64,000 nt of DNA from Halopseudomonas salina (GTDB taxonomy: Bacteria > Pseudomonadota > Gammaproteobacteria > Pseudomonadales > Pseudomonadaceae). A program made the translations under genes and the position numbers. Positions 55,560 through 64,000 of the stretch are shown here, piece after piece. Numbering within the stretch: position 1 is the first letter of the stretch; every line of letters begins with the position of its first letter. The notes under the pieces are model-generated. The model ran no database searches. It was given only the letters and a program-made list of their open reading frames with translations, and was not told where the DNA came from. The stretch lies in the NCBI RefSeq assembly GCF_008641105.1, contig NZ_VTTI01000003.1, positions 349,072-413,071 on the forward strand, written 5' to 3'.

Positions 55560-56309
55560 GTGTCCAGCTTATTCAACCAGGAACCAGGACCGCAGCCACC
55601 GCGGGACGTCCGTTCTCCAGTAGAGATTCTCTCGCTGCTGAAAAATATCCAGCAGCACCGTGATCATCTGCGCGTTACCTTCGCTGACCGTCCGCAAAAG
55701 TTTCAGAGCTTCATTGTGCAGATAGACAATGCCACCAAGACCCTCTGGATTGACGAGATGATGCCCCGCGATGGCGACCGGTTTGCCACCGCGGGAGAAG
55801 CATTTCGAGTAGACGCCTGGCATGAAGGCGTACACATGCGCTGGCACTGTCCCGGCGTGCAAAGGTTGATGCTTGATGGAGTGCCTACCTATTGCGCTCC
55901 CCTTCCCGAAGAGATGGTCTATCACCAGAAGCGTGGGGCCTTCAGGGCTGCCGTGCGACGCAGCATGGAACTGTCGGTGCATCTGGGTCACTCAGAGCGC
56001 AATGTGGCCCTGGATGGCACCCTCATTGATATCTCCGCAACAGGCTGCAAGGCCCGTTTTAGCGGAGACTGCACACACCAGTTGCCGCCGGGAGACCTGT
56101 TTGAGCGTTGTTCTCTGGAACTTCCGGAAAGCGGGCGCCTCAACCTGAGCATCGAGATACGGCATGCCCAGTACGATTCGGGCAGCAACGAAACCCAGGT
56201 CGGACTGGCCTTTCGTCAGAATCAGGCGAATGTGCAACGCCAGATAGATCGCTTCGTGAACTATCTGCAGCGCGAGGCACGTCGCCTCGAAAAGGAAGAT
56301 CTTTTCTAG
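55560..56309 (+). CDS. ycgR: Flagellar brake protein YcgR (FlgZ), PilZ domain
   Basis: A 249-residue c-di-GMP receptor that slows the motor. An N-terminal YcgR domain (about residues 18-120) is followed by a PilZ domain (about 122-235) with the R-x3-R region (FRAAVRR) and the D-x-S-x2-G motif (DISATGC) that bind c-di-GMP. The start is a GTG at 55560. It lies 66 bases after flgN in the Pseudomonas flgM-flgN-flgZ order. A small hairpin (GCATACT / AGTATGC) at 55514-55532 separates it from flgN. Confidence 0.93.
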   Translation: MSSLFNQEPGPQPPRDVRSPVEILSLLKNIQQHRDHLRVTFADRPQKFQSFIVQIDNATKTLWIDEMMPRDGDRFATAGEAFRVDAWHEGVHMRWHCPGVQRLMLDGVPTYCAPLPEEMVYHQKRGAFRAAVRRSMELSVHLGHSERNVALDGTLIDISATGCKARFSGDCTHQLPPGDLFERCSLELPESGRLNLSIEIRHAQYDSGSNETQVGLAFRQNQANVQRQIDRFVNYLQREARRLEKEDLF

Positions 56310-56331
56310 CTGACCCCTACCTGACTAGCCC

Positions 56332-57651
56332 CTAACCGGGGCGATGGTCGTCCTGGTCTTCATCAAGGTCCGCGCCAGCACCCGGCGCAACATCATCGCG
56401 CATCTGTTCTTCCACCTGTTGTTCGTCTACTCGTGGATCCATTGCAGCCGACAACGAAGAGGTTACAAGGTTACCCCCCGATGGCAGAAAGTGAATTGGT
56501 GCGTCCAGCGACAGATTCTCTCCGGTGACCCGTTCGGGCCTGACCCGCATTACCAGCACCAGCGTGCAAAGTGCCATGAACACGTAAAGCATATTGGGCC
56601 CTAGCAACTTCATCAGTATGGACCCCAGCAGCGGCCCGAAGCTCGCCCCCAAACCAAAGGTCACCAATAGCATGGCTGAAAGCGCTACACGATCATCCGG
56701 ATCGATGTGGTCGTTAGCCAAGGCAACAGCAATTGGATACAGGGTAAATGCCAAGACGCCAAACATACTGCTCATCACGAGCAACCCGAAAGGAGGTAAG
56801 GGCACCAGCGCGATGATCAGAACCACGCCCGTCAGGATAATGGCGTTGATCTGGATCATCCTGCTCCGGTCCAGTCGATCGGAAAGCCATCCAGCCGGCC
56901 ATTGTGCGACCAGGCCCGCGCCAATGGTAACCGCCATAAAAACACCGATTTCCGATGTCGCCAGCCCAACACCCGTGGCGAATACAGGTGCCATACCGTA
57001 GAACGACCCAAGCAACAACCCTGACACCGCCACCGTGGTGAGCGCCAGAGGAATACGACTCAAAAACACGCGTACCTTCATAGGTGCAGGGTGCAGAGGC
57101 GCAGGGTGGATTCTGTTGGTAACGGCAACAGGCACTAGGCACAGGGAGAAGCACATAGAGACAATCAGCAGATGACTGAGATCCAGCTCTGGCATCACCG
57201 TCAAAATCCCCTGCCCCATTGCCAGGCCCAGAAAGGTCACAGACATGTAGCTGGCGAACACCATGCCCCGCTGATGAGGCTCTGCCTGTTCGTTGAGCCA
57301 GCTTTCCAGGACCATGTACTGGCACATCATAGCCACACCAACAACAATCCTGAGAACGAACCAGATCTGAACGTCCGCAGTCATCGCATGCCCAAGTACA
57401 GAGGCAGTCACCACTCCCGCGCTGGCCACAAACGCACGAATATGTCCCACCTTGGCAATCAACCGGTGACCTACGGACGCGCCAGCAACCAGACCAATGT
57501 AATAACCAGTCATAAGCAGGCCAATCCATATCTCGTTGACCCCTTCGGCAGCCAGACGCAGGCCCAGGTAGGTACCGAGTAGACCACTACCGACAAGCAT
57601 CAGGAAGGTAGCAAAATACAACGAGGAAAAGGCCATGATACTTCTGGGCAT
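56332..57651 (-). CDS. MFS transporter (YcaD-like)
   Basis: A 439-residue inner-membrane transporter with 12 hydrophobic helices. The arrangement and motifs are close to E. coli YcaD: GTYLGLRLAAEG, LLMTGYYIGLVAGASVG, the MVLESWLNEQ segment, VFASYMSVTFLGLAMGQ and VAQWPAGWLSDRLDRSRMI. The cytoplasmic end has a long acidic tail (DDVAPGAGADLDEDQDD). The substrate is unknown. It converges with ycgR, 22 bases apart. Confidence 0.88.
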   Translation of the reverse strand: MPRSIMAFSSLYFATFLMLVGSGLLGTYLGLRLAAEGVNEIWIGLLMTGYYIGLVAGASVGHRLIAKVGHIRAFVASAGVVTASVLGHAMTADVQIWFVLRIVVGVAMMCQYMVLESWLNEQAEPHQRGMVFASYMSVTFLGLAMGQGILTVMPELDLSHLLIVSMCFSLCLVPVAVTNRIHPAPLHPAPMKVRVFLSRIPLALTTVAVSGLLLGSFYGMAPVFATGVGLATSEIGVFMAVTIGAGLVAQWPAGWLSDRLDRSRMIQINAIILTGVVLIIALVPLPPFGLLVMSSMFGVLAFTLYPIAVALANDHIDPDDRVALSAMLLVTFGLGASFGPLLGSILMKLLGPNMLYVFMALCTLVLVMRVRPERVTGENLSLDAPIHFLPSGGNLVTSSLSAAMDPRVDEQQVEEQMRDDVAPGAGADLDEDQDDHRPG

Positions 57652-57923
57652 TCAAACTCCGATGTGGCTGAAGGGTGCAGTGGACAGTCTAGGACAATAC
57701 TGAAAAAAAACAGGGAAATTCAGGCCAGCAGAATTGGTCAATGACAGGCAGGCGCGCATATTAGCAGCTCGCGAGCATGCTTCCCATCGGCGCCTGAGGA
57801 ATTGCCACAAACTGCTCTTTCACACAAAATCCCTGCATCAGGATGAACGCTTGTGTGTCCGAAAAGTCCACTGAAAGGGAGTATACGGAGCGTGCGCAGG
57901 AATCTGACCATGAGGAGTTGTCC

Positions 57924-58652
57924 ATGACCACGGGTATTCTCGCAGTCGACATAGGCGGGCTCAGCATCAAAGCCGCGGTGCTGGATATAAAGGGCCACAT
58001 GCTGACGGAGCGTTTGCGGATCGTGACACCCCATCCTTGTCCGCCCGACCTGCTGCTTGACCTGGTGACCAGCCTCACGCGGGACATGCCCGCCTTCAAC
58101 CGTATTTCCGTCGGGTTCCCCGGGGTCGTGCGCCAGGGCCGTGTACTCACTGCGGCCAATTTACAAAGCGATGAATGGATTGATTTTGAACTGGCCAAGC
58201 AGTTATCGGTACGCCTTGGAAACTATCCAACTCGCGTCATCAACGATGCCGATATGATCGGATTTGCATTGATCGACGGGGTTGGCCTGGAAATCGTGGT
58301 CACTCTCGGGACCGGCTTTGGTACTGCCATTTTCCGCGACGGTGACTTGATGCCACATATGGAGCTCGCGCATCACCCTATCGCCGAAGGTCGGACCTAT
58401 GACCAGTACCTGGGCGATGCCGAATTAAAAAAAATTGGCAGCAAGACGTGGAATGAACGACTGGCCCTGGCCCTGGCCCTGCTCAATACACTTTTCCATC
58501 CTGACCAGATCTTGCTGGGCGGCGGCAATGCGCGTTACGTCAGCACAAGCCTGCCTGCCAACACTCGGATCGTTTCAGAGGCCAGGGGAATCTCAGGCGG
58601 TGCGGCACTGTGGCGTGAATACCCGCCTCTGCCTGACCTGTCGCACAATTAG
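57924..58652 (+). CDS. ROK family protein (polyphosphate-glucokinase-like)
   Basis: A 242-residue sugar kinase of the ROK / actin fold. It has the phosphate-1 loop VDIGGLSIKAAVLD, a catalytic aspartate in VINDADMIGFAL, the TLGTGFGTAIF phosphate-2 loop and the adenosine-site DQILLGGGNARYV. The size and the ELAHHPIAEGRTYDQYLG segment resemble polyphosphate glucokinases. The ROK zinc motif (C-x-C-G-x2-G-C) is absent, as in that group. The frame opens at 57843, but the ATG at 57924 has GAGGAG upstream. Confidence 0.85.
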   Translation: MTTGILAVDIGGLSIKAAVLDIKGHMLTERLRIVTPHPCPPDLLLDLVTSLTRDMPAFNRISVGFPGVVRQGRVLTAANLQSDEWIDFELAKQLSVRLGNYPTRVINDADMIGFALIDGVGLEIVVTLGTGFGTAIFRDGDLMPHMELAHHPIAEGRTYDQYLGDAELKKIGSKTWNERLALALALLNTLFHPDQILLGGGNARYVSTSLPANTRIVSEARGISGGAALWREYPPLPDLSHN

Positions 58653-58654
58653 CC

Positions 58655-58905
58655 TCCGGTAACCGTCCATCGGGCGCTTCACCACTGGGATGATGACCAA
58701 CACTAGCGCCACGCCAATACCAACCAGCCGCAATATCAGAATGACTACGGTGGACAGCTATGCCTCTAGCACCGCCTTGCGGTTCCCATCCTGGTCGATG
58801 TCGCGAATGAATTCGGCGTCGGTGGTTTTATTGGACGGTATCTCAGGGGCTGGTAGAGTCGAAACCCAGAACGTGATGGCCAATTGGGGCCAATCCGTCG
58901 AATGA
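58655..58905 (-). pseudogene. Possible eroded reading frame with a membrane segment
   Basis: The 315 bases between the ROK gene and the next gene hold no intact gene. On the minus strand one frame reads through about 45 codons (including DAEFIRDIDQDGNRKAVLEA), meets a TAG at 58758-58760, then continues in the same frame for more than 40 codons with a hydrophobic helix (VVILILRLVGIGVALVLVII) and a basic tail (KRPMDGYRR). This could be a broken small membrane protein. I do not recognise it, and chance cannot be excluded. Confidence 0.2.
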
Positions 58906-58967
58906 CTGCGTCAATTGAAACTGAACACCACAGAAGACCTATTCAAACAGCTATGCGGAAATCCAGT

Positions 58968-59813
58968 ATGCACGCAACAATCAATGCGCGCACCAGCGCG
59001 CCTGACCTGAGCCAGATCGATCTGGACGCGCGTTACACACTCGCCCAAGAACTTGCTCTCGCAGCCGCAAGACAAGGCAAGACCCGCTACAACGAGCGCG
59101 CCAAACTGACAATCGAGCACAAGAACAATGATTTCCAGGATGTAGTCAGCGAGGTAGACCGGCAACTGGAGGATCTGATTCGTCAGACACTGGCCAAGCG
59201 TTTTCCGGAGGATGGTTTTGTCGGCGAAGAAAGCGGCGCTGCTCAACTGAGCGCGCGCTGCGTTTGGGTAGTCGATCCCATTGACGGTACGGCGTGCTTC
59301 GTTAACGGCCTGCATTCATGGTGCGTATCCATTGGCATGATGATTGATGGTGTGCCTTGCGTGGGAGCCATCGCTGACCCGAACCACGACGAGTTGTTTC
59401 ATGGTTGCATTGGCCGCGGCGCCTTCGTCAACAACACGCCCCTGCGGGTCAGCCAGGCGTCCGATATAAGGGAGGGATTGACAGGTGTTGGCACCTTCCA
59501 CCCAAGTGGCAAGGAGAACTTTCTGCCTTTTCTACAAAAGCTGCTGGCCGACGGTGGCATGTTCATTCGCAATGGGTCAGGAGCCCTGACCACGGCCTAC
59601 GTCGCAGCTGGGCGATTGATCGGTTACTACGAGACGCAGCTCAAAAGTTGGGATTGCATGGCTGGATTGGTTCTGGTTGCCGAGGCCGGAGGAAGGCGGA
59701 GCGACTTTCTGCGTGGAGAGGGTCTGCTGCAAGGCAACCCTTTTCTGGTAGCCGCGCCGGGTGTGTATGACCAGTTGGCGCGCATGATCGGACCTTCGCT
59801 GGATGAGGACTGA
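58968..59813 (+). CDS. Inositol monophosphatase family protein (HisN-like)
   Basis: A 281-residue magnesium-dependent phosphatase. The three metal motifs are present: DVVSEVDRQLE, VGEESGA, and VDPIDGTACFVNG; the second domain ends with KSWDCMAGLVL. The closest groups are inositol monophosphatase and histidinol-phosphatase HisN; I cannot separate them. The start is uncertain: the frame opens at 58884, but the ATG at 58968 has GGAAA upstream and lies just before the conserved region. Confidence 0.87.
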   Translation: MHATINARTSAPDLSQIDLDARYTLAQELALAAARQGKTRYNERAKLTIEHKNNDFQDVVSEVDRQLEDLIRQTLAKRFPEDGFVGEESGAAQLSARCVWVVDPIDGTACFVNGLHSWCVSIGMMIDGVPCVGAIADPNHDELFHGCIGRGAFVNNTPLRVSQASDIREGLTGVGTFHPSGKENFLPFLQKLLADGGMFIRNGSGALTTAYVAAGRLIGYYETQLKSWDCMAGLVLVAEAGGRRSDFLRGEGLLQGNPFLVAAPGVYDQLARMIGPSLDED

Positions 59814-59832
59814 CGTCGCCAGCCTTACGCCA

Positions 59833-61293
59833 TCATTGGGAGTCGGTAGCCACCGTTCCGGCTCCCCCGCCCAGGGCGATATACAGGGCCACCAGATTCT
59901 CCATTTTTGCCCGCTGGATCTGCACCAGCGCCTGCTCTGCTTCAAATAGGGTACGCTCGGCGTCCAGCACCTGTAGAAAATTGACAACTCCCTCATCGTA
60001 GCGATCACGCGCCAGCTCTGCGATATTGCCCAATGTAGCGACGTTGTCCTCCTGGAGGGCCAGTTGCTCGGCCAGGTAACGGCGGCCCGCCAGCGCATCG
60101 GCCACTTCGCGGAAGGCCGCCTGAATGGTGCGCTCATATTCGGCTATAGCGATATTTTCCCGAGCTTGTGCCACCGTGAGGTTGGCATCGCGTCCACCGA
60201 AATCGAATATCGGTAAGGTGACGCTCGGACCGATGCTCCAGAACTTGTTATCACCACTGATCAGGCCATCCAGTTCGCCGGAGGCGTAGCCGGCATTGCC
60301 AGTCAGGGAGATACTGGGGAAGAATGCTGCCCGGGCCACCCCGATGTTGGCCCTCGCCGCGCGCAAACGTTCTTCTGCGGCAATGATGTCTGGCCGGCTG
60401 TAAAGCAGCTCTGAGGGTAAGCCTGCCGCCAGGGCGCTAGCGGGTAGCTGGCGGTCCAGCGGATACGGCTCCGGCAAGGGTGACGACGTCGCAGCCCCGG
60501 TCAACAGCGTAAGGTAATTCTGTTGTTGAGCCACCGTCAGGCGCAGCTCCGCCAATTGCGTCTGCGCCTGTGCCAGCAGAGCCTCTGCCTGATTGTATTC
60601 CAGCGCCGAAGCGATACCTGCGTCCAGGCGAACCCTCGATATGCGCACCTCGTCACGCCGGTTTGCGACGGTGGATTGCGCTAACTGCATACGCTGCTCG
60701 GCCCCTCTGACTGAGAGGTAGGTAGCGGCCACATCGCCGACCAATGACAGCTGAAAAGCCCGCTGCGCCTCCAGGGTCGCCAGGTACTCGGCTCGCGCGC
60801 CCTCGGCAAGATTGCGAACCCTGCCCCAGAAATCGAGTTCGAAGGCGGCCACTCCTACCTCTACGGTATAACGCTCGGTCACCCCTCCACCCGACAAACC
60901 CGCTGCAGGCGCTGCCGAGCCGCCCGTACCGGAGGCTCCAGCACCCGCTGAGGGAATCGCCGAACGACTGCGAACCGCACTTGCCCCCAGCGCCAGCGTC
61001 GGATAGCGGTCGGCATCGCGCACCCGGAACTGCCCGCGCGCTTCCTCTATTCGTGCGACTGCTATTTGCATATCGCGGTTATGCTCTAGCGCCGTGTCAA
61101 TGAGAAGCCGTAAACGCGGGTCGAGAAAAAACCTGTTCCAGCTTACCTCACTGGCGATCAACTCCCCCTGACCTGGCTGGAGCGACGCGGGATATTGTTG
61201 GTTGGTCGGCAGCATGGGCCGTTGGTGTTCCGGAGCAAACTGGCAACCGACAAGCAGAAACCCCACCAGTACAGGTAGCAAGATATTACGCAT
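59833..61293 (-). CDS. RND efflux outer membrane factor (OprM/NodT family lipoprotein)
   Basis: A 486-residue outer-membrane channel protein. The N-terminal signal peptide ends in a lipobox (LVGC), and the two repeats of the TolC-like fold are visible: IAVARIEEARGQFRVRDADRYPTLALGAS early, and then AARANIGVARAAFFPSISLTGNAGYASGELDGL, followed by IQAAFREVADALAGRRYLAEQ. The ATG at 61293 has GGGAG upstream and overlaps the permease stop by eight bases, so it was translated with the permease. The gene itself is intact although its permease is broken. Confidence 0.92.
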   Translation of the reverse strand: MRNILLPVLVGFLLVGCQFAPEHQRPMLPTNQQYPASLQPGQGELIASEVSWNRFFLDPRLRLLIDTALEHNRDMQIAVARIEEARGQFRVRDADRYPTLALGASAVRSRSAIPSAGAGASGTGGSAAPAAGLSGGGVTERYTVEVGVAAFELDFWGRVRNLAEGARAEYLATLEAQRAFQLSLVGDVAATYLSVRGAEQRMQLAQSTVANRRDEVRISRVRLDAGIASALEYNQAEALLAQAQTQLAELRLTVAQQQNYLTLLTGAATSSPLPEPYPLDRQLPASALAAGLPSELLYSRPDIIAAEERLRAARANIGVARAAFFPSISLTGNAGYASGELDGLISGDNKFWSIGPSVTLPIFDFGGRDANLTVAQARENIAIAEYERTIQAAFREVADALAGRRYLAEQLALQEDNVATLGNIAELARDRYDEGVVNFLQVLDAERTLFEAEQALVQIQRAKMENLVALYIALGGGAGTVATDSQ

Positions 61294-64000
61294 CACCGGC
61301 TCCCTGTATTGATCCCTTTTCACCATCCGAGTTGTCGTCATCTTCGTGCTGGCGGCTGGGTGGGCGGCGGCGGCTCAACCAGCGTCTGACACAAAGATAA
61401 AACAGCGAAATATAAAACAGTCCGAAGATAGTGGCGGCCAGCATCCCGCCAATCACGCCAGTGCCCACCGCAGCGCGACTGGCAGCGCCCGCCCCGCTGG
61501 ACATGATGAGCGGCAACATGCCAAAGATGAAGGTTAGCGAGGTCATCAGTACCGGGCGAAAGCGCATGCGGACCGCGCTCATGATCGCCTCGTGAATGGA
61601 TTTGCCGCGCCCCTCTTCTTCAATCGCAAATTCGACGATAAGAATCGCATTCTTGGCCGACAAGCCGATGATCGCCACCAGCCCCACGTTGAAATACACA
61701 TCAGCCGGCATCCCGCGCAACATGGCGAACAGAATCGCCCCCAGCGCCCCTAGGGGAACGACCAGCAATACCGCGATGGGCATTACCCAGCTTTCGTACA
61801 GCGCCGCCAATACCATGAGCACCACGAGCATCGACAACCCCAGCAGCAAACCCACCTGACCGGATGCCTGCTGTTCTTCGTATGACGCTCCTGACCATTC
61901 AAAATCAAAGCCGCGCGGCAGGTCCTGGGCCAGACGCGCCATCTCGTCCATCGCCTCGCCACTGGTATAACCGGATGCGGCGTTGCCCGATAGCGTAATG
62001 GCCGGGTAGCCGTTGTAGCGCTGTAGCTGTATCGGTCCCCGTGTCCACTCGGCTGTGGAGAACGCACCAAAGGGGACGTTGTTACCCATTTCATTGGGTA
62101 TCTCCAACTGCAGCACATCTTCGGGGGTGATCCGGTAGGGCGAATCGGCCTGCAGCAACACGCGCAGCACCTCGCCGTCCATATTGAAATCATTCACGTA
62201 GGCACTACCAAATGTCGTACTCAGGCTGGCGTTGACTTCAGCTATCGAGAGGCCGAGCGCCCTTGCCTTGATACGATCGATATCTACCTTCAGTTTAGGT
62301 GCCTGATCCGCGCCCTCGGGCCGCACGCCTTCAAGCATCTCACTTTCACTTGCTGCGCCCAGTAATTGGTCCCGGGCTTCCAGCAGCGCCTCATAGCCGT
62401 TATTACCGCGATCTTCCAGCTTGAACGTGAACCCGCCTGCCACGCCGAGTGCCGGGATGGATGGCGGATTGAGGGCAAAGACACGCGCTTCACGTATCTG
62501 CGAAAAGGCCCCGGAGGCCTCATTGACCAGCTCCGGCGCACGCTGCTCGCGATCCGCCCAGGGAAGCAACCTGACAAATGCCATGCCGTGGGCCTGACCC
62601 TGACCAAAAAAGCTGAATCCATAAACCGCCAGCGTGTGTTCGACTGCCGCACTGTCAGCATAGAAGTCCTTCACCTGATCCATAGCGGCGGTGGTGGCAT
62701 TGATGGTTGACCCAGGCGGCGCCTGCACCACGGTCATGACCGAGCCCTGGTCCTCCTGGGGCAGGAATGCTGTGGGCATACGCAGGTAGAGCACCGCGAC
62801 CAGCGCCAGCAGGGCCGCAAACCCCAGCAGGAACCACAGCGGATGGGCAAGCACGTAACTGACCGCGCCATGATATCGATCGGTGGTGCGCTTCATGCCG
62901 CGGTTGAAGGGTCCGAAAATACGGTCGCTCCAACGCTGTTTTTTATCCTGCTCGTCGTCACGGGGCTTGAGCAGGGTAGCGCAGAGCGCCGGAGTCAGGG
63001 TCAAGGCCAGGAAGGTCGAAATCCCCACTGCTATGGACAGGGTGACCGCAAACTGCCGGTAAATACCCCCACTGGAGCCCGGAAAGAATGCCAAAGGGAC
63101 GAATACCGCGATCAATGCCAGGGTCGTGCCGATGATCGCGGCGCTAACCTGTCCCATGGCCTCCACCGTAGCCTCGTAGGGCGCCATGCCCTCCTCGTCG
63201 ATCAGTCTCTTTACATTCTCCGTGACGACAATCGCATCATCCACCAGGGTGCCGATTGCCAGCACCATGCCGAACAGACTCAGCAGATTGATCGAGAAGC
63301 CGACCAGCCAGAGACCCAGGCAGGTGCCTACCAGTGCGATAGGGATCACGATGGTAGGAATCACGACCGTGCGCCAGTTCTGCAGAAACAGCAGCATGAT
63401 CAGCACCACCAGCCCGATGGCCTGCGCCAGGGTCAACAGCACCCGCTCGATGGAACTGGAGATAAAGGGAGTAGAGTCGTAGGGAACCATCCATTCGATA
63501 TCGCCCGGAAACGCTTCTTCCAGTTCACCCATGCGCTTTTTCACCGCCGCGGCGGTATCCAGCGCATTCGCGCCCGGCGCCAGTTGCACCGCCAGGCCCG
63601 CATTGGGCTGATCGTCCAGTTCGCTACGCGAGGCATAATCCTGGGCGCCTAACTCGATTCGCGCCACGTCCTCCAGCCGCACCACAGAGCCATCCGGATC
63701 AGCGCGCAGGATAATTTCGCCGAACTCTTCAGGTGAGCTCAGTCGCCCGCGGGTTTCCAGGGGTGCGTGTATCTCGATACCCTCACTGAGCGGCAGGTCG
63801 CCCAGTGCGCCGCCGGCAGCCTGACTGTTCTGGGCTCGCACCGCAGCCAATACATCGCTGGGGGACATGCCGAAGCTCGCCAGACGATCGGGGTTAAACC
63901 AGATGCGCATCGCATAGAAAAAAGCGTCGCAGTTCATTGACAATATTGGTGGTGGCGTAATGGCCCAGCTCGAGACTGCTCATCTCACCGCTTTCAGACA
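61286..64000 (-). pseudogene. RND efflux permease (AcrB/MexB type), disrupted by frameshift, N-terminus beyond the window
   Basis: From 63916 to 61286 the minus strand codes for the last 870 or so residues of an inner-membrane RND pump: YAMRIWFNPDRL, the LLVDD-like LVDDAIVVTEN proton-relay helix, LTLTPALCATLLKP and the late SAKNAILIVEFAIEE. The stretch to the right (63998-63924) reads SGEMSSLELGHYATTNIVN then ELRR in another frame, the normal sequence before this point, and meets a TAA at 63894. Between ELRR and YAMRIW the family has about 13 residues (with GVGDVQLFGSQ); here only 7 bases (TTTTTTC) remain, a net loss of 32. An ATG at 63943 could restart the frame, but the first helix would be missing. 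Confidence 0.85.

Noticed and set aside
61286..63943. The 885-residue frame from ATG 63943 as a complete gene
   Set aside because: It begins with 11 residues unlike any RND permease and would lack about 190 residues, including the first membrane helix. The family sequence continues to the right in another frame.
1..64000. CRISPR array, insertion sequence, prophage, tRNA or integrase
   Set aside because: No regularly spaced repeats, terminal inverted repeats, transposase or integrase motifs, and no tRNA T-loop sequence was noticed in any gap.

Overview
The window reads as chromosome of a gammaproteobacterium of the Pseudomonas / Halopseudomonas group. The basis is gene content and order recalled from Pseudomonas: a dnaX-ybaB-recR operon beside the 4.5S RNA, a flgBCDE / flgFGHIJKL cluster with cheV-cheR and flgA-flgM-flgN-ycgR (flgZ) alongside, a MASE2-type CyaB adenylate cyclase, a PlpD-type secreted patatin, fumC next to a bolA block, and sigma-54-type flagellar promoters. 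I could not run any search, so genus is an inference. I see no tRNA, rRNA, CRISPR array, insertion sequence, integrase or phage gene.

Region 1 (1-12.6 kb) holds the tail of a sensor kinase, a nitroreductase with an AraC-type regulator, a DUF962/Mpo1-like membrane protein behind a long inverted repeat, a PhnZ-like HD protein, CyaB, an LpxH-like phosphoesterase, a PlpD-type patatin, RecQ, a YecA-family protein and a coupled trhO / DsbA-like / DUF6122 operon. Region 2 (12.7-31.3 kb) is metabolism and housekeeping: bolA, a DUF2059 protein, fumC, an EamA transporter, an HPP-family membrane protein, phhB, a two-gene beta-oxidation operon (fadJ-like plus thiolase), mnmC, a large hybrid sensor kinase, a TauE/SafE permease, YheU, a class C beta-lactamase-fold hydrolase, a periplasmic solute-binding protein, a small two-cysteine periplasmic protein and a pirin. 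Region 3 (31.3-40.7 kb) is recR, ybaB, dnaX, the 4.5S RNA, a chemoreceptor, a small unknown, an AEC transporter, tpm and nhaP2.

Region 4 (40.7-56.3 kb) is the flagellar block. On the minus strand the order of transcription is cheV, cheR, flgBCDE, then a rho-independent terminator, then flgFGHIJKL. On the plus strand are flgA, flgM, flgN and ycgR. I find sigma-54-type sites (GG-N10-GC) in front of flgB, flgF and flgA and a sigma-28 site (TAAAGTTT-N11-GCCG) in front of flgM. This fits the staged order of assembly: basal body and hook first, then FlgM release of FliA. The chemoreceptor at 34.7-36.3 kb and the PilZ brake YcgR would act on the same motility machine.

Region 5 (56.3-64 kb) has a YcaD-like MFS transporter, a ROK-family kinase, an inositol-monophosphatase-family enzyme and an outer-membrane factor with its RND permease. 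The permease is broken: just inside the right edge about 13 conserved codons are replaced by 7 bases, which shifts the frame. I found no convincing undescribed multi-gene system. The best leads are this broken pump, the stand-alone PhnZ-like diiron protein, the inverted repeat before the DUF962 gene, the HPP protein with an unrecognised C-terminal domain, and several small uncharacterised proteins.
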